A DNA stretch of 64,000 bases from Sphingomonadales bacterium EhC05 (GCA_001650955.1 LXYP01000027.1:55800-119799), one strand, 5' to 3'; positions 8,182 to 16,382 are shown, counted from the stretch's first letter. Notes: generated by a model not told the origin, from the letters alone. Made by a program: numbers and translations.

Positions 8182-8850
8182 ATGGCGAAGGAATTTGGCA
8201 CTACTGGCGACAAGAAAGCAAAGTCCGCGGGACCGAAGCCGAAGTCAAAGATGGCCAAATCCAGAAAATATCAGAAATATCAGCGGCCCAGAGGCGGCCC
8301 GGCGAAGAGCATATCCGATCTCATGCCCGAAATCGGCCGCGCCGCCTTCCGCCGCTATGGCTTCATCCAGAGTTCGGTGGTCAGCCGATGGCCTGAAATT
8401 GTCGGCCAGCGCTATGCCGATGTCTCCTTGCCCGAATCAATCCGCTTTCCGCGCGGCGAAAAAGCGGGTGGCACGCTGCATCTGCTCGTCTCCGGCGCGC
8501 ATGCGACTCTGATGCAGCATATTGCGCCCGAGATTATTGACCGCGTGAACCGCTTCTTTGGCTATGGCGCGATTAGTCAGGTGCGATTCAGGCAGGGCAC
8601 GATAGATGCGAAAAAAGTGCAGGAAAAACGGGCAGTTCCGCCACCTTCCCTCAAGCCTGCGCCAATCGAGCTGGGAGAGAATCTGCGGGATATTGGTGAT
8701 CCGGAATTGAACAGAGTGCTGGAATCGCTCGCCTCCTCTATTGCAAAGGCGGAAGAGGCCCCTAAAACCGGCACCAACATAGGCATAGAAGTCATAGGTA
8801 AAATCGGTGGTGGCGATAAAAAGCGCGCTGATAGTGAGAAGGAAAAATGA
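8182..8850 (+). CDS. DUF721 / DciA-like protein
   Basis: A 222-residue protein with a basic, Lys-rich disordered N-terminus (about 1-40). A DUF721 domain follows (about 45-140, core AAFRRYGFIQSSVVSRWPEIVG then LVSGAHATLMQHIAPEI), and the C-terminal tail is acidic/helical. DUF721 includes DciA, the helicase loader/operator that replaces DnaC/DnaI in most bacteria. Whether this alphaproteobacterial member loads DnaB is inferred from the family. It is divergent from mutY and overlaps the next gene by 4 bases (ATGA at 8847-8850). The mutY-DUF721-thioredoxin-smc order is, from general knowledge, common in related genomes. Confidence 0.85.
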   Translation: MAKEFGTTGDKKAKSAGPKPKSKMAKSRKYQKYQRPRGGPAKSISDLMPEIGRAAFRRYGFIQSSVVSRWPEIVGQRYADVSLPESIRFPRGEKAGGTLHLLVSGAHATLMQHIAPEIIDRVNRFFGYGAISQVRFRQGTIDAKKVQEKRAVPPPSLKPAPIELGENLRDIGDPELNRVLESLASSIAKAEEAPKTGTNIGIEVIGKIGGGDKKRADSEKEK

Positions 8851-9548
8851 TGAAATTGGCAGCAGCCTATCTTGCTTCAGCGGTTGCAGCGACGGCCCTG
8901 TTGGCAGTTTCTGCATCTGCACAGCAAACGGACTGGACCAAGCGGGTGACCGTGTCGTCCATGGGCGGTCATGTGCTTGGCAATCCCCTCGCGGAAAATC
9001 GCCTGGTGGAATATGTCAGCTACACCTGCAACCATTGCGCGACCTTTGAAACGACATCCAAAGGCCCCATAAAATCGGGATATATTGCCAGGGGCCACGT
9101 CAACACGGAGGTCCGCAACTATGTGCGCGATGCGGTGGATTTTACCGCCGCCCTATTGGCGCGATGCGGCGGCCGGACGAAGTTTTTTAGCAATCATAAT
9201 TTGCTGATGTCTTCGCAGGAAAACTGGCTGAAAACTGTCCAGTCGACTGCACCGGAAGTCCAGAAGACCTGGAATGAAGGGGATATCAACGCCCGGCTGA
9301 AGAAAATTGCCGCGGATGTCGGCTTTTATGACATCATCGCCAAACGCGATATCAGCAAGGCCCAGGCCAATATCTGCCTTGCCGACAAGGATGCCCAGGA
9401 GAAAATTCTCGCGATGACCACATATGGCGCGGAAACCGTCAAGATCACCGGCACCCCCAGTTTCACCATGAACGACAAGCTGCTCGACAAGGTTCACAGC
9501 TGGCCAGTCCTAAAACCGGTACTCGCCGCCCTCCCGACAAATAACTGA
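8847..9548 (+). CDS. Periplasmic DsbA/DsbG-like thioredoxin-fold protein 1
   Basis: A 233-residue exported protein with a Sec signal peptide (MMKLAAAYLASAVAATALLA, cleavage after ASA near residue 25). A DsbA-type thioredoxin fold follows, with active-site Cys-Asn-His-Cys in VSYTCNHCATFE. The domain ends with the cis-proline region TGTPSFTMNDK. The VLGNPLAENRLVEYVSYTC opening is shared with the following gene, so the two are paralogues. Such proteins act as thiol oxidases or isomerases in the periplasm. The start overlaps the DUF721 stop. Both initial Met codons are possible starts. Confidence 0.88.
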   Translation: MMKLAAAYLASAVAATALLAVSASAQQTDWTKRVTVSSMGGHVLGNPLAENRLVEYVSYTCNHCATFETTSKGPIKSGYIARGHVNTEVRNYVRDAVDFTAALLARCGGRTKFFSNHNLLMSSQENWLKTVQSTAPEVQKTWNEGDINARLKKIAADVGFYDIIAKRDISKAQANICLADKDAQEKILAMTTYGAETVKITGTPSFTMNDKLLDKVHSWPVLKPVLAALPTNN

Positions 9549-9571
9549 CATTTTCAAACAGGAATCATCAC

Positions 9572-10315
9572 ATGCGTAAATCACTTTCCCTTTTCCCGAT
9601 ATCGCTTGCTCTCGCGTTGAGTGCCTGTGGCGGCGCTGCAGATACGGCCGAGACAGGTTCATCGGAGTCCATCGCTGAAGTGGCAGCACCGGACGGCCAG
9701 ACATGGTCCACAACCGTGTCTCAAACCGAAGCCGGCGGCTTTGTCATGGGCAATCCCGACGCGCCACTCAAGCTCGTCGAATATATGTCGATCACCTGTT
9801 CCCATTGCGCGACGTTCGGGGAAGAAGCCTTTGACAGCATTCGCGATGACTATGTGAACAGCGGCCGTGTCAGCTTCGAAGTGCGCAATTTCGTGCGCGA
9901 CCCGGTTGACCTGAGCGCCGCAATATTGTCGCGCTGTGGCGGCGGCGGCCCCTATTTTGCGCTGACCAAACAGGCCCTGAATGCGCAAAATGAGTTTCTG
10001 ACAACCGCTCAGGCGAAGCAGGCCGACGGCAGTCTTGAAAATGCCCTGCGGCTCCCGCCCGAATCCCGTTTTGTCCAGCTGTCCGAAGATTTGGGCCTGA
10101 CCGCATTCTTCCAGCAGCGCGGTATCGCCGCCGATCAGGCAAAAGCCTGTCTGGCCGATGTCGCAGCAGCCGAGAAGCTTGTCGATGACACGCAAAAAGC
10201 CTCGGAAGAGCAGAATATCACCGGCACGCCGACATTTTTGCTGAATGGTCAGAAAATGGATGCGAGCAACTGGACGATGGTTGAAGCACAATTGAAGGAA
10301 GCCGGTGCCCGATAG
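9572..10315 (+). CDS. DsbA-like thioredoxin-fold lipoprotein 2
   Basis: A 247-residue paralogue of the preceding protein, 23 bases downstream. The N-terminus has a lipoprotein signal: MRKSLSLFPISLALALSAC with the lipobox LSAC|GG, so Cys19 would be lipidated. The thioredoxin domain has active site Cys-Ser-His-Cys in MSITCSHCATFG and the cis-proline loop ITGTPTFLLNGQ. A low-complexity Ser/Ala linker separates the lipid anchor from the fold. The pair therefore consists of one soluble and one membrane-anchored thiol-disulphide protein in one operon, likely with distinct access to envelope substrates. Confidence 0.88.
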   Translation: MRKSLSLFPISLALALSACGGAADTAETGSSESIAEVAAPDGQTWSTTVSQTEAGGFVMGNPDAPLKLVEYMSITCSHCATFGEEAFDSIRDDYVNSGRVSFEVRNFVRDPVDLSAAILSRCGGGGPYFALTKQALNAQNEFLTTAQAKQADGSLENALRLPPESRFVQLSEDLGLTAFFQQRGIAADQAKACLADVAAAEKLVDDTQKASEEQNITGTPTFLLNGQKMDASNWTMVEAQLKEAGAR

Positions 10316-10457
10316 GTCCCGATTCCATCGCTTGGGGGAGCGATGATTTGAATAGCGAGCTTTGCAAATTCCGAAACGCCGTTCCAGCTGAGCCTGTCGC
10401 AGCATCTTGTCATGCGGCCTGCGACAGTCTCGCTCTGAACGAAATCCGTGCGGCAAG

Positions 10458-13400
10458 ATGCAAATAAAGAGCCTCAAACTCTCGGGCTTCAAGAGCTTTG
10501 TCGACCCCACCGAACTGCGGATTGAAAAAGGCCTGACCGGCGTCGTCGGTCCCAATGGTTGCGGCAAGTCCAACCTGCTCGAGGCGATTCGCTGGGTGAT
10601 GGGCGAAAGCTCACCCAAGTCGATGCGCAGCGGCGGCATGGAAGACGTGATTTTTGCCGGCACCGAAGATCGGCCCGAGCGGCAATTTGCCGAAGTTGCG
10701 CTTCACGCCGAACGCGAAACCAATGATGTCTCCTCGCTCCACGTTGGCGACAATGACAGCGAGCTGGAAATTGTCCGGCGGATTGAGCGCGGCGCAGGTT
10801 CCGCCTATCGCGCCAATGGCGTCGACGTTCGCGCCAAGGATGTCGCGCTGATTTTCGCCGACGCCGCGACGGGCGCGCACAGCCCTGCCCTGGTCAGCCA
10901 GGGCAAGATCAGCAATGTCATCTCGTCCAAGCCGACCGACCGTCGGGAAATGCTGGAAGAGGCTGCCGGGATTTCCGGACTGCACGTCCGCCGCAAGGAT
11001 GCGGAACAAAAATTGCGGGCCGCCGAGAAGAATCTCTCGCGGCTCGATGACATATTGGGCGACATGGAACAGCGTGCCGCCAATTTGCGGCGACAGGCCA
11101 AGCAGGCGGAGCGCTACAAGAAGCTCAGCGGGCAGATCAATATTGTCGAAGGCCGGCTGATATATGCGCGCTGGCAACAAGCCGCCATCGCGTCTGATGC
11201 CGCAAAAGCCGAAGCGGAAGCCGCCGAGACCAAGGTCAATGCGGCGCAGAATGAGCAGCAGGCGGCCGTCGCCGCGCAAAATGAAAGCGCCAGAGCGCTC
11301 GGCATCCTGCGCTCCGAAGTCCAGCGCGCCCGGGATGAGGCAAGCGAGTCCAGCCACCGTCTGCTCTCGCTGACCAATGAACGGGACAATCTGAGATCGC
11401 GCTTGCTAGACTTGCAGGCGCAGGCCCAGCGTATCCATGATGACAATGCCCGCGAAAATCAAATGACCCGCGATGCGATGGACGCCTTGTCCGGCCTCGA
11501 ACAGGATGAGGCACGGCTCGCGAGCGAATTGACAGCACTGGAAGCTGACCGGCCGGAACTGCAGAAACAGTCTGAACGGGCCGAACGGGCCGCGAGCGAG
11601 GCAGAGGTCGAGCTCGCCAAGGCGGTCGCCGAAGAAGCCCGGATTCAGGCTGAAATAAAAGTCGCCAATGCGGCAGTCGATGCCGCCCAGATACGTTATG
11701 ACCGGTTGGCGGTGGAGCTGGAACGGCTGATCGCAGAACGTGCTGAAATGGGTGAAGAAGCCGCGTTGCAGGCGGCTTTTGCAGAAGCTGTCACGGTTCG
11801 TGATGCGGCACAGAAGACTGCAAATGGCAGCGGCACAGATATTGCCAGACTGGAAGAGCAGCGGGTTCAGGCCAGCGCGGCACGCGATGCCGCGGAATCG
11901 AAATTTGCGTCGCTCAAGGCCGAACTGGCGGGGCTCAAATCCGAACATGACGCGCTGGATCGCGAATTGTCCAGGGTTGCAAGCACCCACAAGGCGATTG
12001 ATCAGATCACTGCCGCGCCGGGCTATGAACGCGCCCTCGCCGCCGCGCTGGGTGATGATCTGCTCGCCTCCATTGGTGAAGACGGCGATCGCTTCTGGGG
12101 TGGCGGCAATGATCCGGCTGCCAGTGGCGACGCACCGGCGGGCACCGAAATCCTGCTCGACAAGGTACAGGCGCCGGAGCAATTGCACCATCGTTTGGCG
12201 CAGATTTTCGTCAGCGACAGCGACCAGGGTCAGGCTCTGCACATCGGTCAGCGGCTGGTGACCAAGACCGGCGCGCTGCGCCGCTGGGACGGTTTTGTCG
12301 CGCGCGATGATGGCAATGCCAGCGCGGAGCGGCTGGTGCGCGGCAACCGGCTGGCAGAACTCGTCAAATTGCTCGCGCCTGCACAGGCCAGGGTTGCCGA
12401 TGCGGAGGCCGAACTGGCCGCCCGCCATCAGCTGATTTCGGAAACAGAACAATTGCTCGCATCTGCGCGCAACGCCCGGCGCGAGGCCGAAGATGGCCTG
12501 CGGCAGGCCCTGCGCGCCGCCGATCAGGCCGAAGAAGCGCTGGGCTGGCTGCAAAAACGGACGGCTAGCCTGGCGGCGCGCGAGACCGCGCTCAAGGAAG
12601 AAACCACCGCAGCACAAGCGGAATTGGTAGAGGCCCAACAGGCGCGGAACAGCCAGCCCGACGGCGCAGCCCAGGAACAGACCCGCGCCGCCTTGCAGGA
12701 ACAGCGCGATGCGGCACGCGGACAGGTGATGGCCTCGCAAGCCGCCCTGTCTTCGCTGAGCCAGAATCTCGCTCAGGTGAAAGAGCAAAAGGCGGTCGCG
12801 GTCGCCCAGATCAAGTCGTGGAAGGACCGCTCCAGCGAAGCCGCCAGCCGGATGGCGGAAATGGCCAAACGGGGCAGTCAGATCGAATTGGAAGTCGAGA
12901 AACTGGCAGACCGCCCGCGCGTGATCGAGGTGGAGCTCACCCGCTTGCAGGCAGCGCAAGATGCGCTGACCGCCGTTGTCACCGAAAAAGACACCGCCTT
13001 GCAGACCGCGGAACTGGCGCAGCGCGACCATGAAGACAGGCTCAATATCGCCAGCGAAGCGTTGAGTCAGGCCCGCGAAGAGCGCGCCGGTGCCAAGGCG
13101 CGGGCCGAGAATCAGGAATTGCGCCGGGTTGAAATGGGCCGGATTTCGGCCGAGAAATTTGAATGTCCAGCGGTCATATTGCCGAAAAAACTGGAGTTTG
13201 ACGAGACCAGCATCGGCGACGCAGCTGCCGAATCGGCGGAGCTGGAACGCTTGACACTCAGCCGCGAACGGATCGGTCCGGTCAATCTGGTGGCGGCGGA
13301 TGAGCTGGAAGAGCTCGAAACCGAATGGGCGAAATCGACCAAAGAATCCGAAGAGCTGGGCGAGGCGATCAACCAGCTGCGTGGTTCGATCGGCAGCCTC

Positions 13401-13898
13401 AATCGCGAGGGACGCCAGCGACTGCTCGCGGCCTTTGAGGAAGTCGATCAGCATTTCCAGCGGCTGTTCACCACTCTGTTCGATGGCGGCAAGGCCCATC
13501 TCGAACTGATCGACAGCGATGATCCGCTCCAGGCCGGTCTCGAGATCATGGCCCAGCCGCCCGGCAAGAAACTGACCTCGCTGACCTTGCTGTCGGGCGG
13601 CGAACAGGCGCTGACCGCCGTCGCCCTGATCTTCGGGCTATTCCTGACCAACCCCGCCCCGATCTGCGTCCTCGACGAGGTCGACGCGCCGCTCGATGAT
13701 GCGAATATCGAACGCTTCTGCGGCCTGCTCGACAGGATGGTGGCAGAGACCAACACCCGCTATCTGATCGTTACCCATAATGCCGTGACGATGAGCCGGA
13801 TGCACCGCTTGTTCGGCGTGACGATGATCGAGCGCGGGATCAGCCAGCTGGTCTCGGTCGATCTCGATGCGGCGGAAGATTTGCTGGCGGCGGAGTGA
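10458..13898 (+). CDS. smc: Chromosome partition protein SMC
   Basis: A 1146-residue structural-maintenance ATPase that compacts and segregates the chromosome with ScpA/ScpB. The N-terminus MQIKSLKLSGFKSF is diagnostic. Walker A GPNGCGKS is at 31-38, long Ala/Glu-rich coiled coils flank a hinge (about 505-650, around APGYERALAAALGDDLLA), the signature LSGGEQALTAVAL is near 1045, and Walker B ICVLDEVDAPLDD near 1070. The ATG at 10458 is chosen because the family starts here; in-frame codons back to 10407 add only unlikely residues. It lies 142 bases after the second thioredoxin gene, so it may have its own promoter. No terminator hairpin with a T-run follows; palindromic repeats do. Confidence 0.97.
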   Translation: MQIKSLKLSGFKSFVDPTELRIEKGLTGVVGPNGCGKSNLLEAIRWVMGESSPKSMRSGGMEDVIFAGTEDRPERQFAEVALHAERETNDVSSLHVGDNDSELEIVRRIERGAGSAYRANGVDVRAKDVALIFADAATGAHSPALVSQGKISNVISSKPTDRREMLEEAAGISGLHVRRKDAEQKLRAAEKNLSRLDDILGDMEQRAANLRRQAKQAERYKKLSGQINIVEGRLIYARWQQAAIASDAAKAEAEAAETKVNAAQNEQQAAVAAQNESARALGILRSEVQRARDEASESSHRLLSLTNERDNLRSRLLDLQAQAQRIHDDNARENQMTRDAMDALSGLEQDEARLASELTALEADRPELQKQSERAERAASEAEVELAKAVAEEARIQAEIKVANAAVDAAQIRYDRLAVELERLIAERAEMGEEAALQAAFAEAVTVRDAAQKTANGSGTDIARLEEQRVQASAARDAAESKFASLKAELAGLKSEHDALDRELSRVASTHKAIDQITAAPGYERALAAALGDDLLASIGEDGDRFWGGGNDPAASGDAPAGTEILLDKVQAPEQLHHRLAQIFVSDSDQGQALHIGQRLVTKTGALRRWDGFVARDDGNASAERLVRGNRLAELVKLLAPAQARVADAEAELAARHQLISETEQLLASARNARREAEDGLRQALRAADQAEEALGWLQKRTASLAARETALKEETTAAQAELVEAQQARNSQPDGAAQEQTRAALQEQRDAARGQVMASQAALSSLSQNLAQVKEQKAVAVAQIKSWKDRSSEAASRMAEMAKRGSQIELEVEKLADRPRVIEVELTRLQAAQDALTAVVTEKDTALQTAELAQRDHEDRLNIASEALSQAREERAGAKARAENQELRRVEMGRISAEKFECPAVILPKKLEFDETSIGDAAAESAELERLTLSRERIGPVNLVAADELEELETEWAKSTKESEELGEAINQLRGSIGSLNREGRQRLLAAFEEVDQHFQRLFTTLFDGGKAHLELIDSDDPLQAGLEIMAQPPGKKLTSLTLLSGGEQALTAVALIFGLFLTNPAPICVLDEVDAPLDDANIERFCGLLDRMVAETNTRYLIVTHNAVTMSRMHRLFGVTMIERGISQLVSVDLDAAEDLLAAE

Positions 13899-13950
13899 GG
13901 GCGACTTCGCTTGCCCGCTATGGGCACAGACGGATAAAAGCGCCTTGCTC

Positions 13951-14039
13951 AACAAACAGGCTGGGTTCGACAGGCTCACCCCGAACGGATGGCACCAATG
14001 CTCCTTGTATCCGTTAGCCCTGAGCCCGTCGAAGGGCGC
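13951..14039. repeat. 89-bp palindromic repeat, copy 1
   Basis: This unit is repeated at 14110-14198 with only about four differences. It contains an internal imperfect inverted repeat: TTCGACAGGCTCA near the left end pairs with TGAGCCCGTCGAA near the right end, and GAACGG pairs with CCGTT, so it can fold into a long hairpin. The same core recurs at 14511-14538, 14644-14724 and, degenerate, at 21169-21219. It lies directly after smc and could also act as its transcript end. Confidence 0.85.
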
Positions 14040-14109
14040 CGATCGACTATCCGCTCAGTTTCTGGCGGGCGAGGCTCGGAACGACCAGCACCCGTCGGTC
14101 GCCTTTTGG

Positions 14110-14198
14110 AACAAACAGACTGGGTTCGACAGGCGCACCCCGAACGGGCGGCACCAATGCTCCTTGTATCCGTTAGCCCTGAGCCCGTCGAAGGGCGC
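14110..14198. repeat. 89-bp palindromic repeat, copy 2
   Basis: Second copy of the unit at 13951-14039, in direct orientation and 159 bases further on. Its right edge ends exactly where the stop codon of the GIY-YIG gene begins (14199). The arms TTCGACAGGCGCA and TGAGCCCGTCGAA make a REP-like hairpin. Confidence 0.85.
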
Positions 14199-14489
14199 TT
14201 ATCGTCTATCGGTAAGGCTCTGGGCGAGCTGACACAGCAAATCCCAGTCCCCATCAATCAACGCCTGTTTCTTGACCCGCGTCCAACCCTTGATCTGTTT
14301 CTCCGCCTCCAACGCCTCAGAGCGAGTGGAGAAATTTTCCGACCAGACGCATAGGACCGGCCTACGTTTGAAGGTATAGCCTTTGAAGAAACCATTTTGA
14401 TGCTGCCCGATGCGATGTTCCAGATTTTCGGTGTGGCCAGTGTAGAAACTGTCATCAGAACATTTCAAGATATAGACGAAGAAGGCCAT
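14199..14489 (-). CDS. GIY-YIG nuclease family protein
   Basis: A 96-residue single-domain protein opening MAFFVYILKCSDDSFYTGHT, the GIY-YIG core (here VYI...FYTG). It continues with an Arg/Glu-containing helix (LEHRIGQHQNG) and WSENFSTRSEALEAEKQIKGW, typical of the short UPF0213/COG2827 nucleases. No partner domain is present. The gene is enclosed by palindromic repeats: its stop abuts copy 2, and further copies lie 22 and 155 bases upstream of its start. The in vivo role is unknown; related proteins cut branched or repeat DNA, which makes the arrangement worth noting. Confidence 0.87.
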   Translation of the reverse strand: MAFFVYILKCSDDSFYTGHTENLEHRIGQHQNGFFKGYTFKRRPVLCVWSENFSTRSEALEAEKQIKGWTRVKKQALIDGDWDLLCQLAQSLTDRR

Positions 14490-14510
14490 AAGGACTTTCT
14501 AACCTAGAAG

Positions 14511-14538
14511 CGTCCTTCGACAAGCTCAGGACTAACGG
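14511..14538. repeat. Half-copy of the palindromic repeat
   Basis: CGTCCTTCGACAAGCTCAGG followed by ACTAACGG is the reverse complement of the right arm of the 89-bp repeat (CCGTTAG...CTGAGC.TGTCGAAGG) without a left arm. It lies upstream of the GIY-YIG start. Confidence 0.65.
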
Positions 14539-14643
14539 AAAGCCGAAACTGGCCGTTTCTATCAATCCTCTTGGCCCCGGGCCCTTTAGCCCCACTTTGC
14601 CTTCTGCATTTCATCACCCGTCCATCGCCTCATGAAACAGACA

Positions 14644-14724
14644 GACTGGGTTCGACAGGCGCACCCCGAACGGATGGGCGGCCTGCGCGTTACCACCCGT
14701 TAGCCCTGAGCCTGTCGAAGGGCG
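14644..14724. repeat. Palindromic repeat, diverged full copy
   Basis: It has the same left arm (GACTGGGTTCGACAGGCGCA) and right arm (TAGCCCTGAGCCTGTCGAAG) as the 89-bp units, but a different central loop (GGGCGGCCTGCGCG region). It ends 8 bases before the soxR stop and may serve as the soxR transcript end. Confidence 0.75.
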
Positions 14725-14731
14725 GCTAACG

Positions 14732-15175
14732 TTAGTCCCCCAGCACCAGTCTCGGCCCCGGCCCCTTTAGCCCTGCGCGGTCTTCGGGATTGTAGAGCGC
14801 GCATTTCTTCAGGCTCAGGCAGCCGCAGCCGATACAGCCGTCGAGCCGGTCCCGGGTCCGTTCCAGCTCCGCGATCCGGGCCTCGATCACCATGCGCATC
14901 GCCTTGCTGATCCGGGTCCAGTCGGCCTGCGTGGGGGTGCGGCCATGGGGGAGATTGGCGAGCAGATGCTCGATCTCGCCAATGCTAAGGCCGAGTTGCT
15001 GGGCGATCAGGACGAAGCTCAGTCGTCTGATGTCCGAACGCAGGAAGCGCCGCTGACCGCCGCTCGAACGGAAGGGCTCGACCAGACCCTTTTCTTCATA
15101 GAAGCGGATGGCGGAGACCGAGAGGCCGGTGCGGGCAGCAAGCGCGCCGATGGTCAGGGCTTTGGTTTCGGGCAT
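14732..15175 (-). CDS. soxR: Redox-sensitive transcriptional activator SoxR
   Basis: A 147-residue MerR-family activator. The N-terminal helix-turn-helix reads LTIGALAARTGLSVSAIRFY (7-26), followed by a dimerisation helix. The [2Fe-2S] cluster ligands are Cys114, Cys117, Cys119 and Cys125 in CIGCGCLSLKKC, the exact SoxR spacing. Outside enterics SoxR usually responds directly to redox-cycling compounds and activates a few enzyme or efflux genes rather than soxS. The ATG at 15175 has GGAG six bases upstream; an ATG at 15181 is too close to that site. It is divergent from two VOC-family genes, with its operator at 15329-15346. Confidence 0.95.
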   Translation of the reverse strand: MPETKALTIGALAARTGLSVSAIRFYEEKGLVEPFRSSGGQRRFLRSDIRRLSFVLIAQQLGLSIGEIEHLLANLPHGRTPTQADWTRISKAMRMVIEARIAELERTRDRLDGCIGCGCLSLKKCALYNPEDRAGLKGPGPRLVLGD

Positions 15176-15324
15176 AATCATCTCCAATATGTCCTCCGTG
15201 TTGCGAAGCAATTGGGAGGTGGCAGCCTGCAAGGCTGACGGAGGGGCAATCTATCTCAAAACACTCCAGCACCAGCCTTCGACCGGCCCCCCTCCTTCTG
15301 TCGACAAGGAAGAAAAATAATCTC

Positions 15325-15355
15325 TTGACCTCAACTTAGCTTGAGGTTGTACGAA
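15325..15355 (+). promoter_or_regulatory. SoxR-dependent promoter with SoxR box
   Basis: CCTCAACTTAGCTTGAGG (15329-15346) is a near-perfect palindrome matching the SoxR site CCTCAAGTTAACTTGAGG at 16 of 18 positions. It lies between a -35 TTGACC (15325-15330) and a plausible -10 TACGAA (15350-15355), 19 bases apart. This long spacer is the hallmark of MerR/SoxR-activated promoters. The orientation drives the VOC genes at 15459 onward; autoregulation of soxR is possible because the site also lies upstream of soxR. Confidence 0.85.
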
Positions 15356-15458
15356 TCGCAAGCAGGGACAGTGAGCGCGGCCTCAGGCCTTTGTTTTCAA
15401 GGCCAAAACCGCCTCCAATGCCTCCAATGGATTGATCACAAGAGAAGGATCGCAGACA

Positions 15459-16004
15459 ATGAAGCTCAACCAGATAACCGTCGGATGCCTCGACTATGAC
15501 CGCTCAGTGGCATTCTACACCACGCTCGGCCTGACTCAGATCGTCGACGCCCCGCCGCGCTATGCCCGGTTTGAAACGCCAACCGGGGAGACTTTCTCGA
15601 TCCATATGGTGGAGCAGATCGGCGCAGCCTCGACCGTCACCTATTTCGAACTGGATCGACTGGACGAGACCGTCACCGCGCTCACTGCCCATGGCATCGT
15701 CTTTGATTCGCAACCCACAGACCAGAGCTGGGGCTGGCGCGAAGCGCGGCTTCGCGATCCCGCCGGCAACCCGCTGTGTCTGTTTCACGGCGGCGACAAT
15801 CGCCGCTTCCCGCCCTGGCGGATCGACCAATCAATCAAGCAGAAAGGAAATGAATATGAAACCCGGACAATTGGAACACGCCAACATCACGGTCAGCAAC
15901 CCGCACAGGAGCGCCGCCCTGCTACACGATCTCTTTGGCTGGCATATCCGGTGGGAGGGGCCATCAATGTCGGCTGGCCACACAATCCACATCGGGACGG
16001 ATGA
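15459..16004 (+). CDS. VOC (glyoxalase/bleomycin-resistance) family protein 1
   Basis: Vicinal-oxygen-chelate fold protein opening MKLNQITVGCLDYDRSVAFY, followed by LGLTQIVDAPPRYARFETP and ending with the fold's last strand RDPAGNPLCLFHGG at about residue 110. The conserved domain stops near residue 120 (PPWRID). The open frame then continues for about 60 more residues of unrelated, Arg/His-rich sequence, overlapping the next gene in another frame by 149 bases. A lost stop or single-base indel is suspected. GAGAAGGA lies 10 bases upstream of the ATG. It is the first gene under the SoxR-type promoter. Substrate unknown; candidates are redox-active drugs or electrophiles. Confidence 0.83.
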   Translation: MKLNQITVGCLDYDRSVAFYTTLGLTQIVDAPPRYARFETPTGETFSIHMVEQIGAASTVTYFELDRLDETVTALTAHGIVFDSQPTDQSWGWREARLRDPAGNPLCLFHGGDNRRFPPWRIDQSIKQKGNEYETRTIGTRQHHGQQPAQERRPATRSLWLAYPVGGAINVGWPHNPHRDG

Positions 16005-16236
16005 GCAATATATCGCGCTCTATAGCAACCCGACAGTTCACGCTGCAGACCCCAAGTTCAACAAGGGCGAACCGATGAACCATATCGGCGTGACCGTCGA
16101 AGATCTCGATGCCGTCGAAGCCAAGGTCGTCGCGGCCGGGCTCAAGCCCTTCGGCCATGATGACTATGATCCCGGACGGCGCTTCTATTTCTTCGACTGG
16201 AACGGCATCGAGTGGGAAGTGGTAAGCTATGAATGA
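15856..16236 (+). CDS. VOC (glyoxalase/bleomycin-resistance) family protein 2
   Basis: A 126-residue single VOC domain protein: LEHANITVSNPHRSAALLHD, then HIGTDEQYIALYS, then MNHIGVTVEDLDAVEAKV, and ending YFFDWNGIEWEVVSYE with the metal-ligand Glu of the family. The ATG at 15856 is preceded by AAAGGA at seven bases; the ATG at 15850 is also possible. It overlaps the 3' extension of VOC protein 1 in another frame and would be co-transcribed from the SoxR promoter. Reaction unknown (lyase, dioxygenase or sequestering resistance protein). Confidence 0.85.
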   Translation: MKPGQLEHANITVSNPHRSAALLHDLFGWHIRWEGPSMSAGHTIHIGTDEQYIALYSNPTVHAADPKFNKGEPMNHIGVTVEDLDAVEAKVVAAGLKPFGHDDYDPGRRFYFFDWNGIEWEVVSYE

Positions 16237-16329
16237 CGCTCTTCTCCGGTGAAGGAGAAGGGGTCGTCATCCAGAATTTGGTTCAGGAGTCAGAGCGGCA
16301 AGCATCACATTGACGCATTGTCGCTCTGG

Positions 16330-16348
16330 CCCCGGAACAAGTCCGGGG
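16330..16348. repeat. GC-rich stem-loop
   Basis: CCCCGGA-ACAAG-TCCGGGG forms a perfect 7-bp stem with a 5-base loop, followed by TGACGG. There is no T-run, so it is not a classical terminator. It lies in the 146-base gap between the VOC genes and the GFA-like gene. Confidence 0.5.
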
Positions 16349-16382
16349 TGACGGATTACAGTTGAACCGCTAAACATCCAAT

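Noticed and set aside
11406..13499. Long minus-strand open frame inside smc
   Set aside because: Antisense to a certain SMC coding region. Long antisense frames are expected in GC-rich coiled-coil genes.
13989..14354. Plus-strand frame of about 120 residues through the palindromic repeats
   Set aside because: The translation is dominated by the repeat (VSPEPVEG twice), and the rest is antisense to the GIY-YIG gene.
13951..14724. Palindromic repeats considered as a CRISPR array
   Set aside because: Only two near-identical 89-bp copies plus diverged ones, irregular spacing, and no cas genes nearby. The units are dispersed REP-like hairpins.
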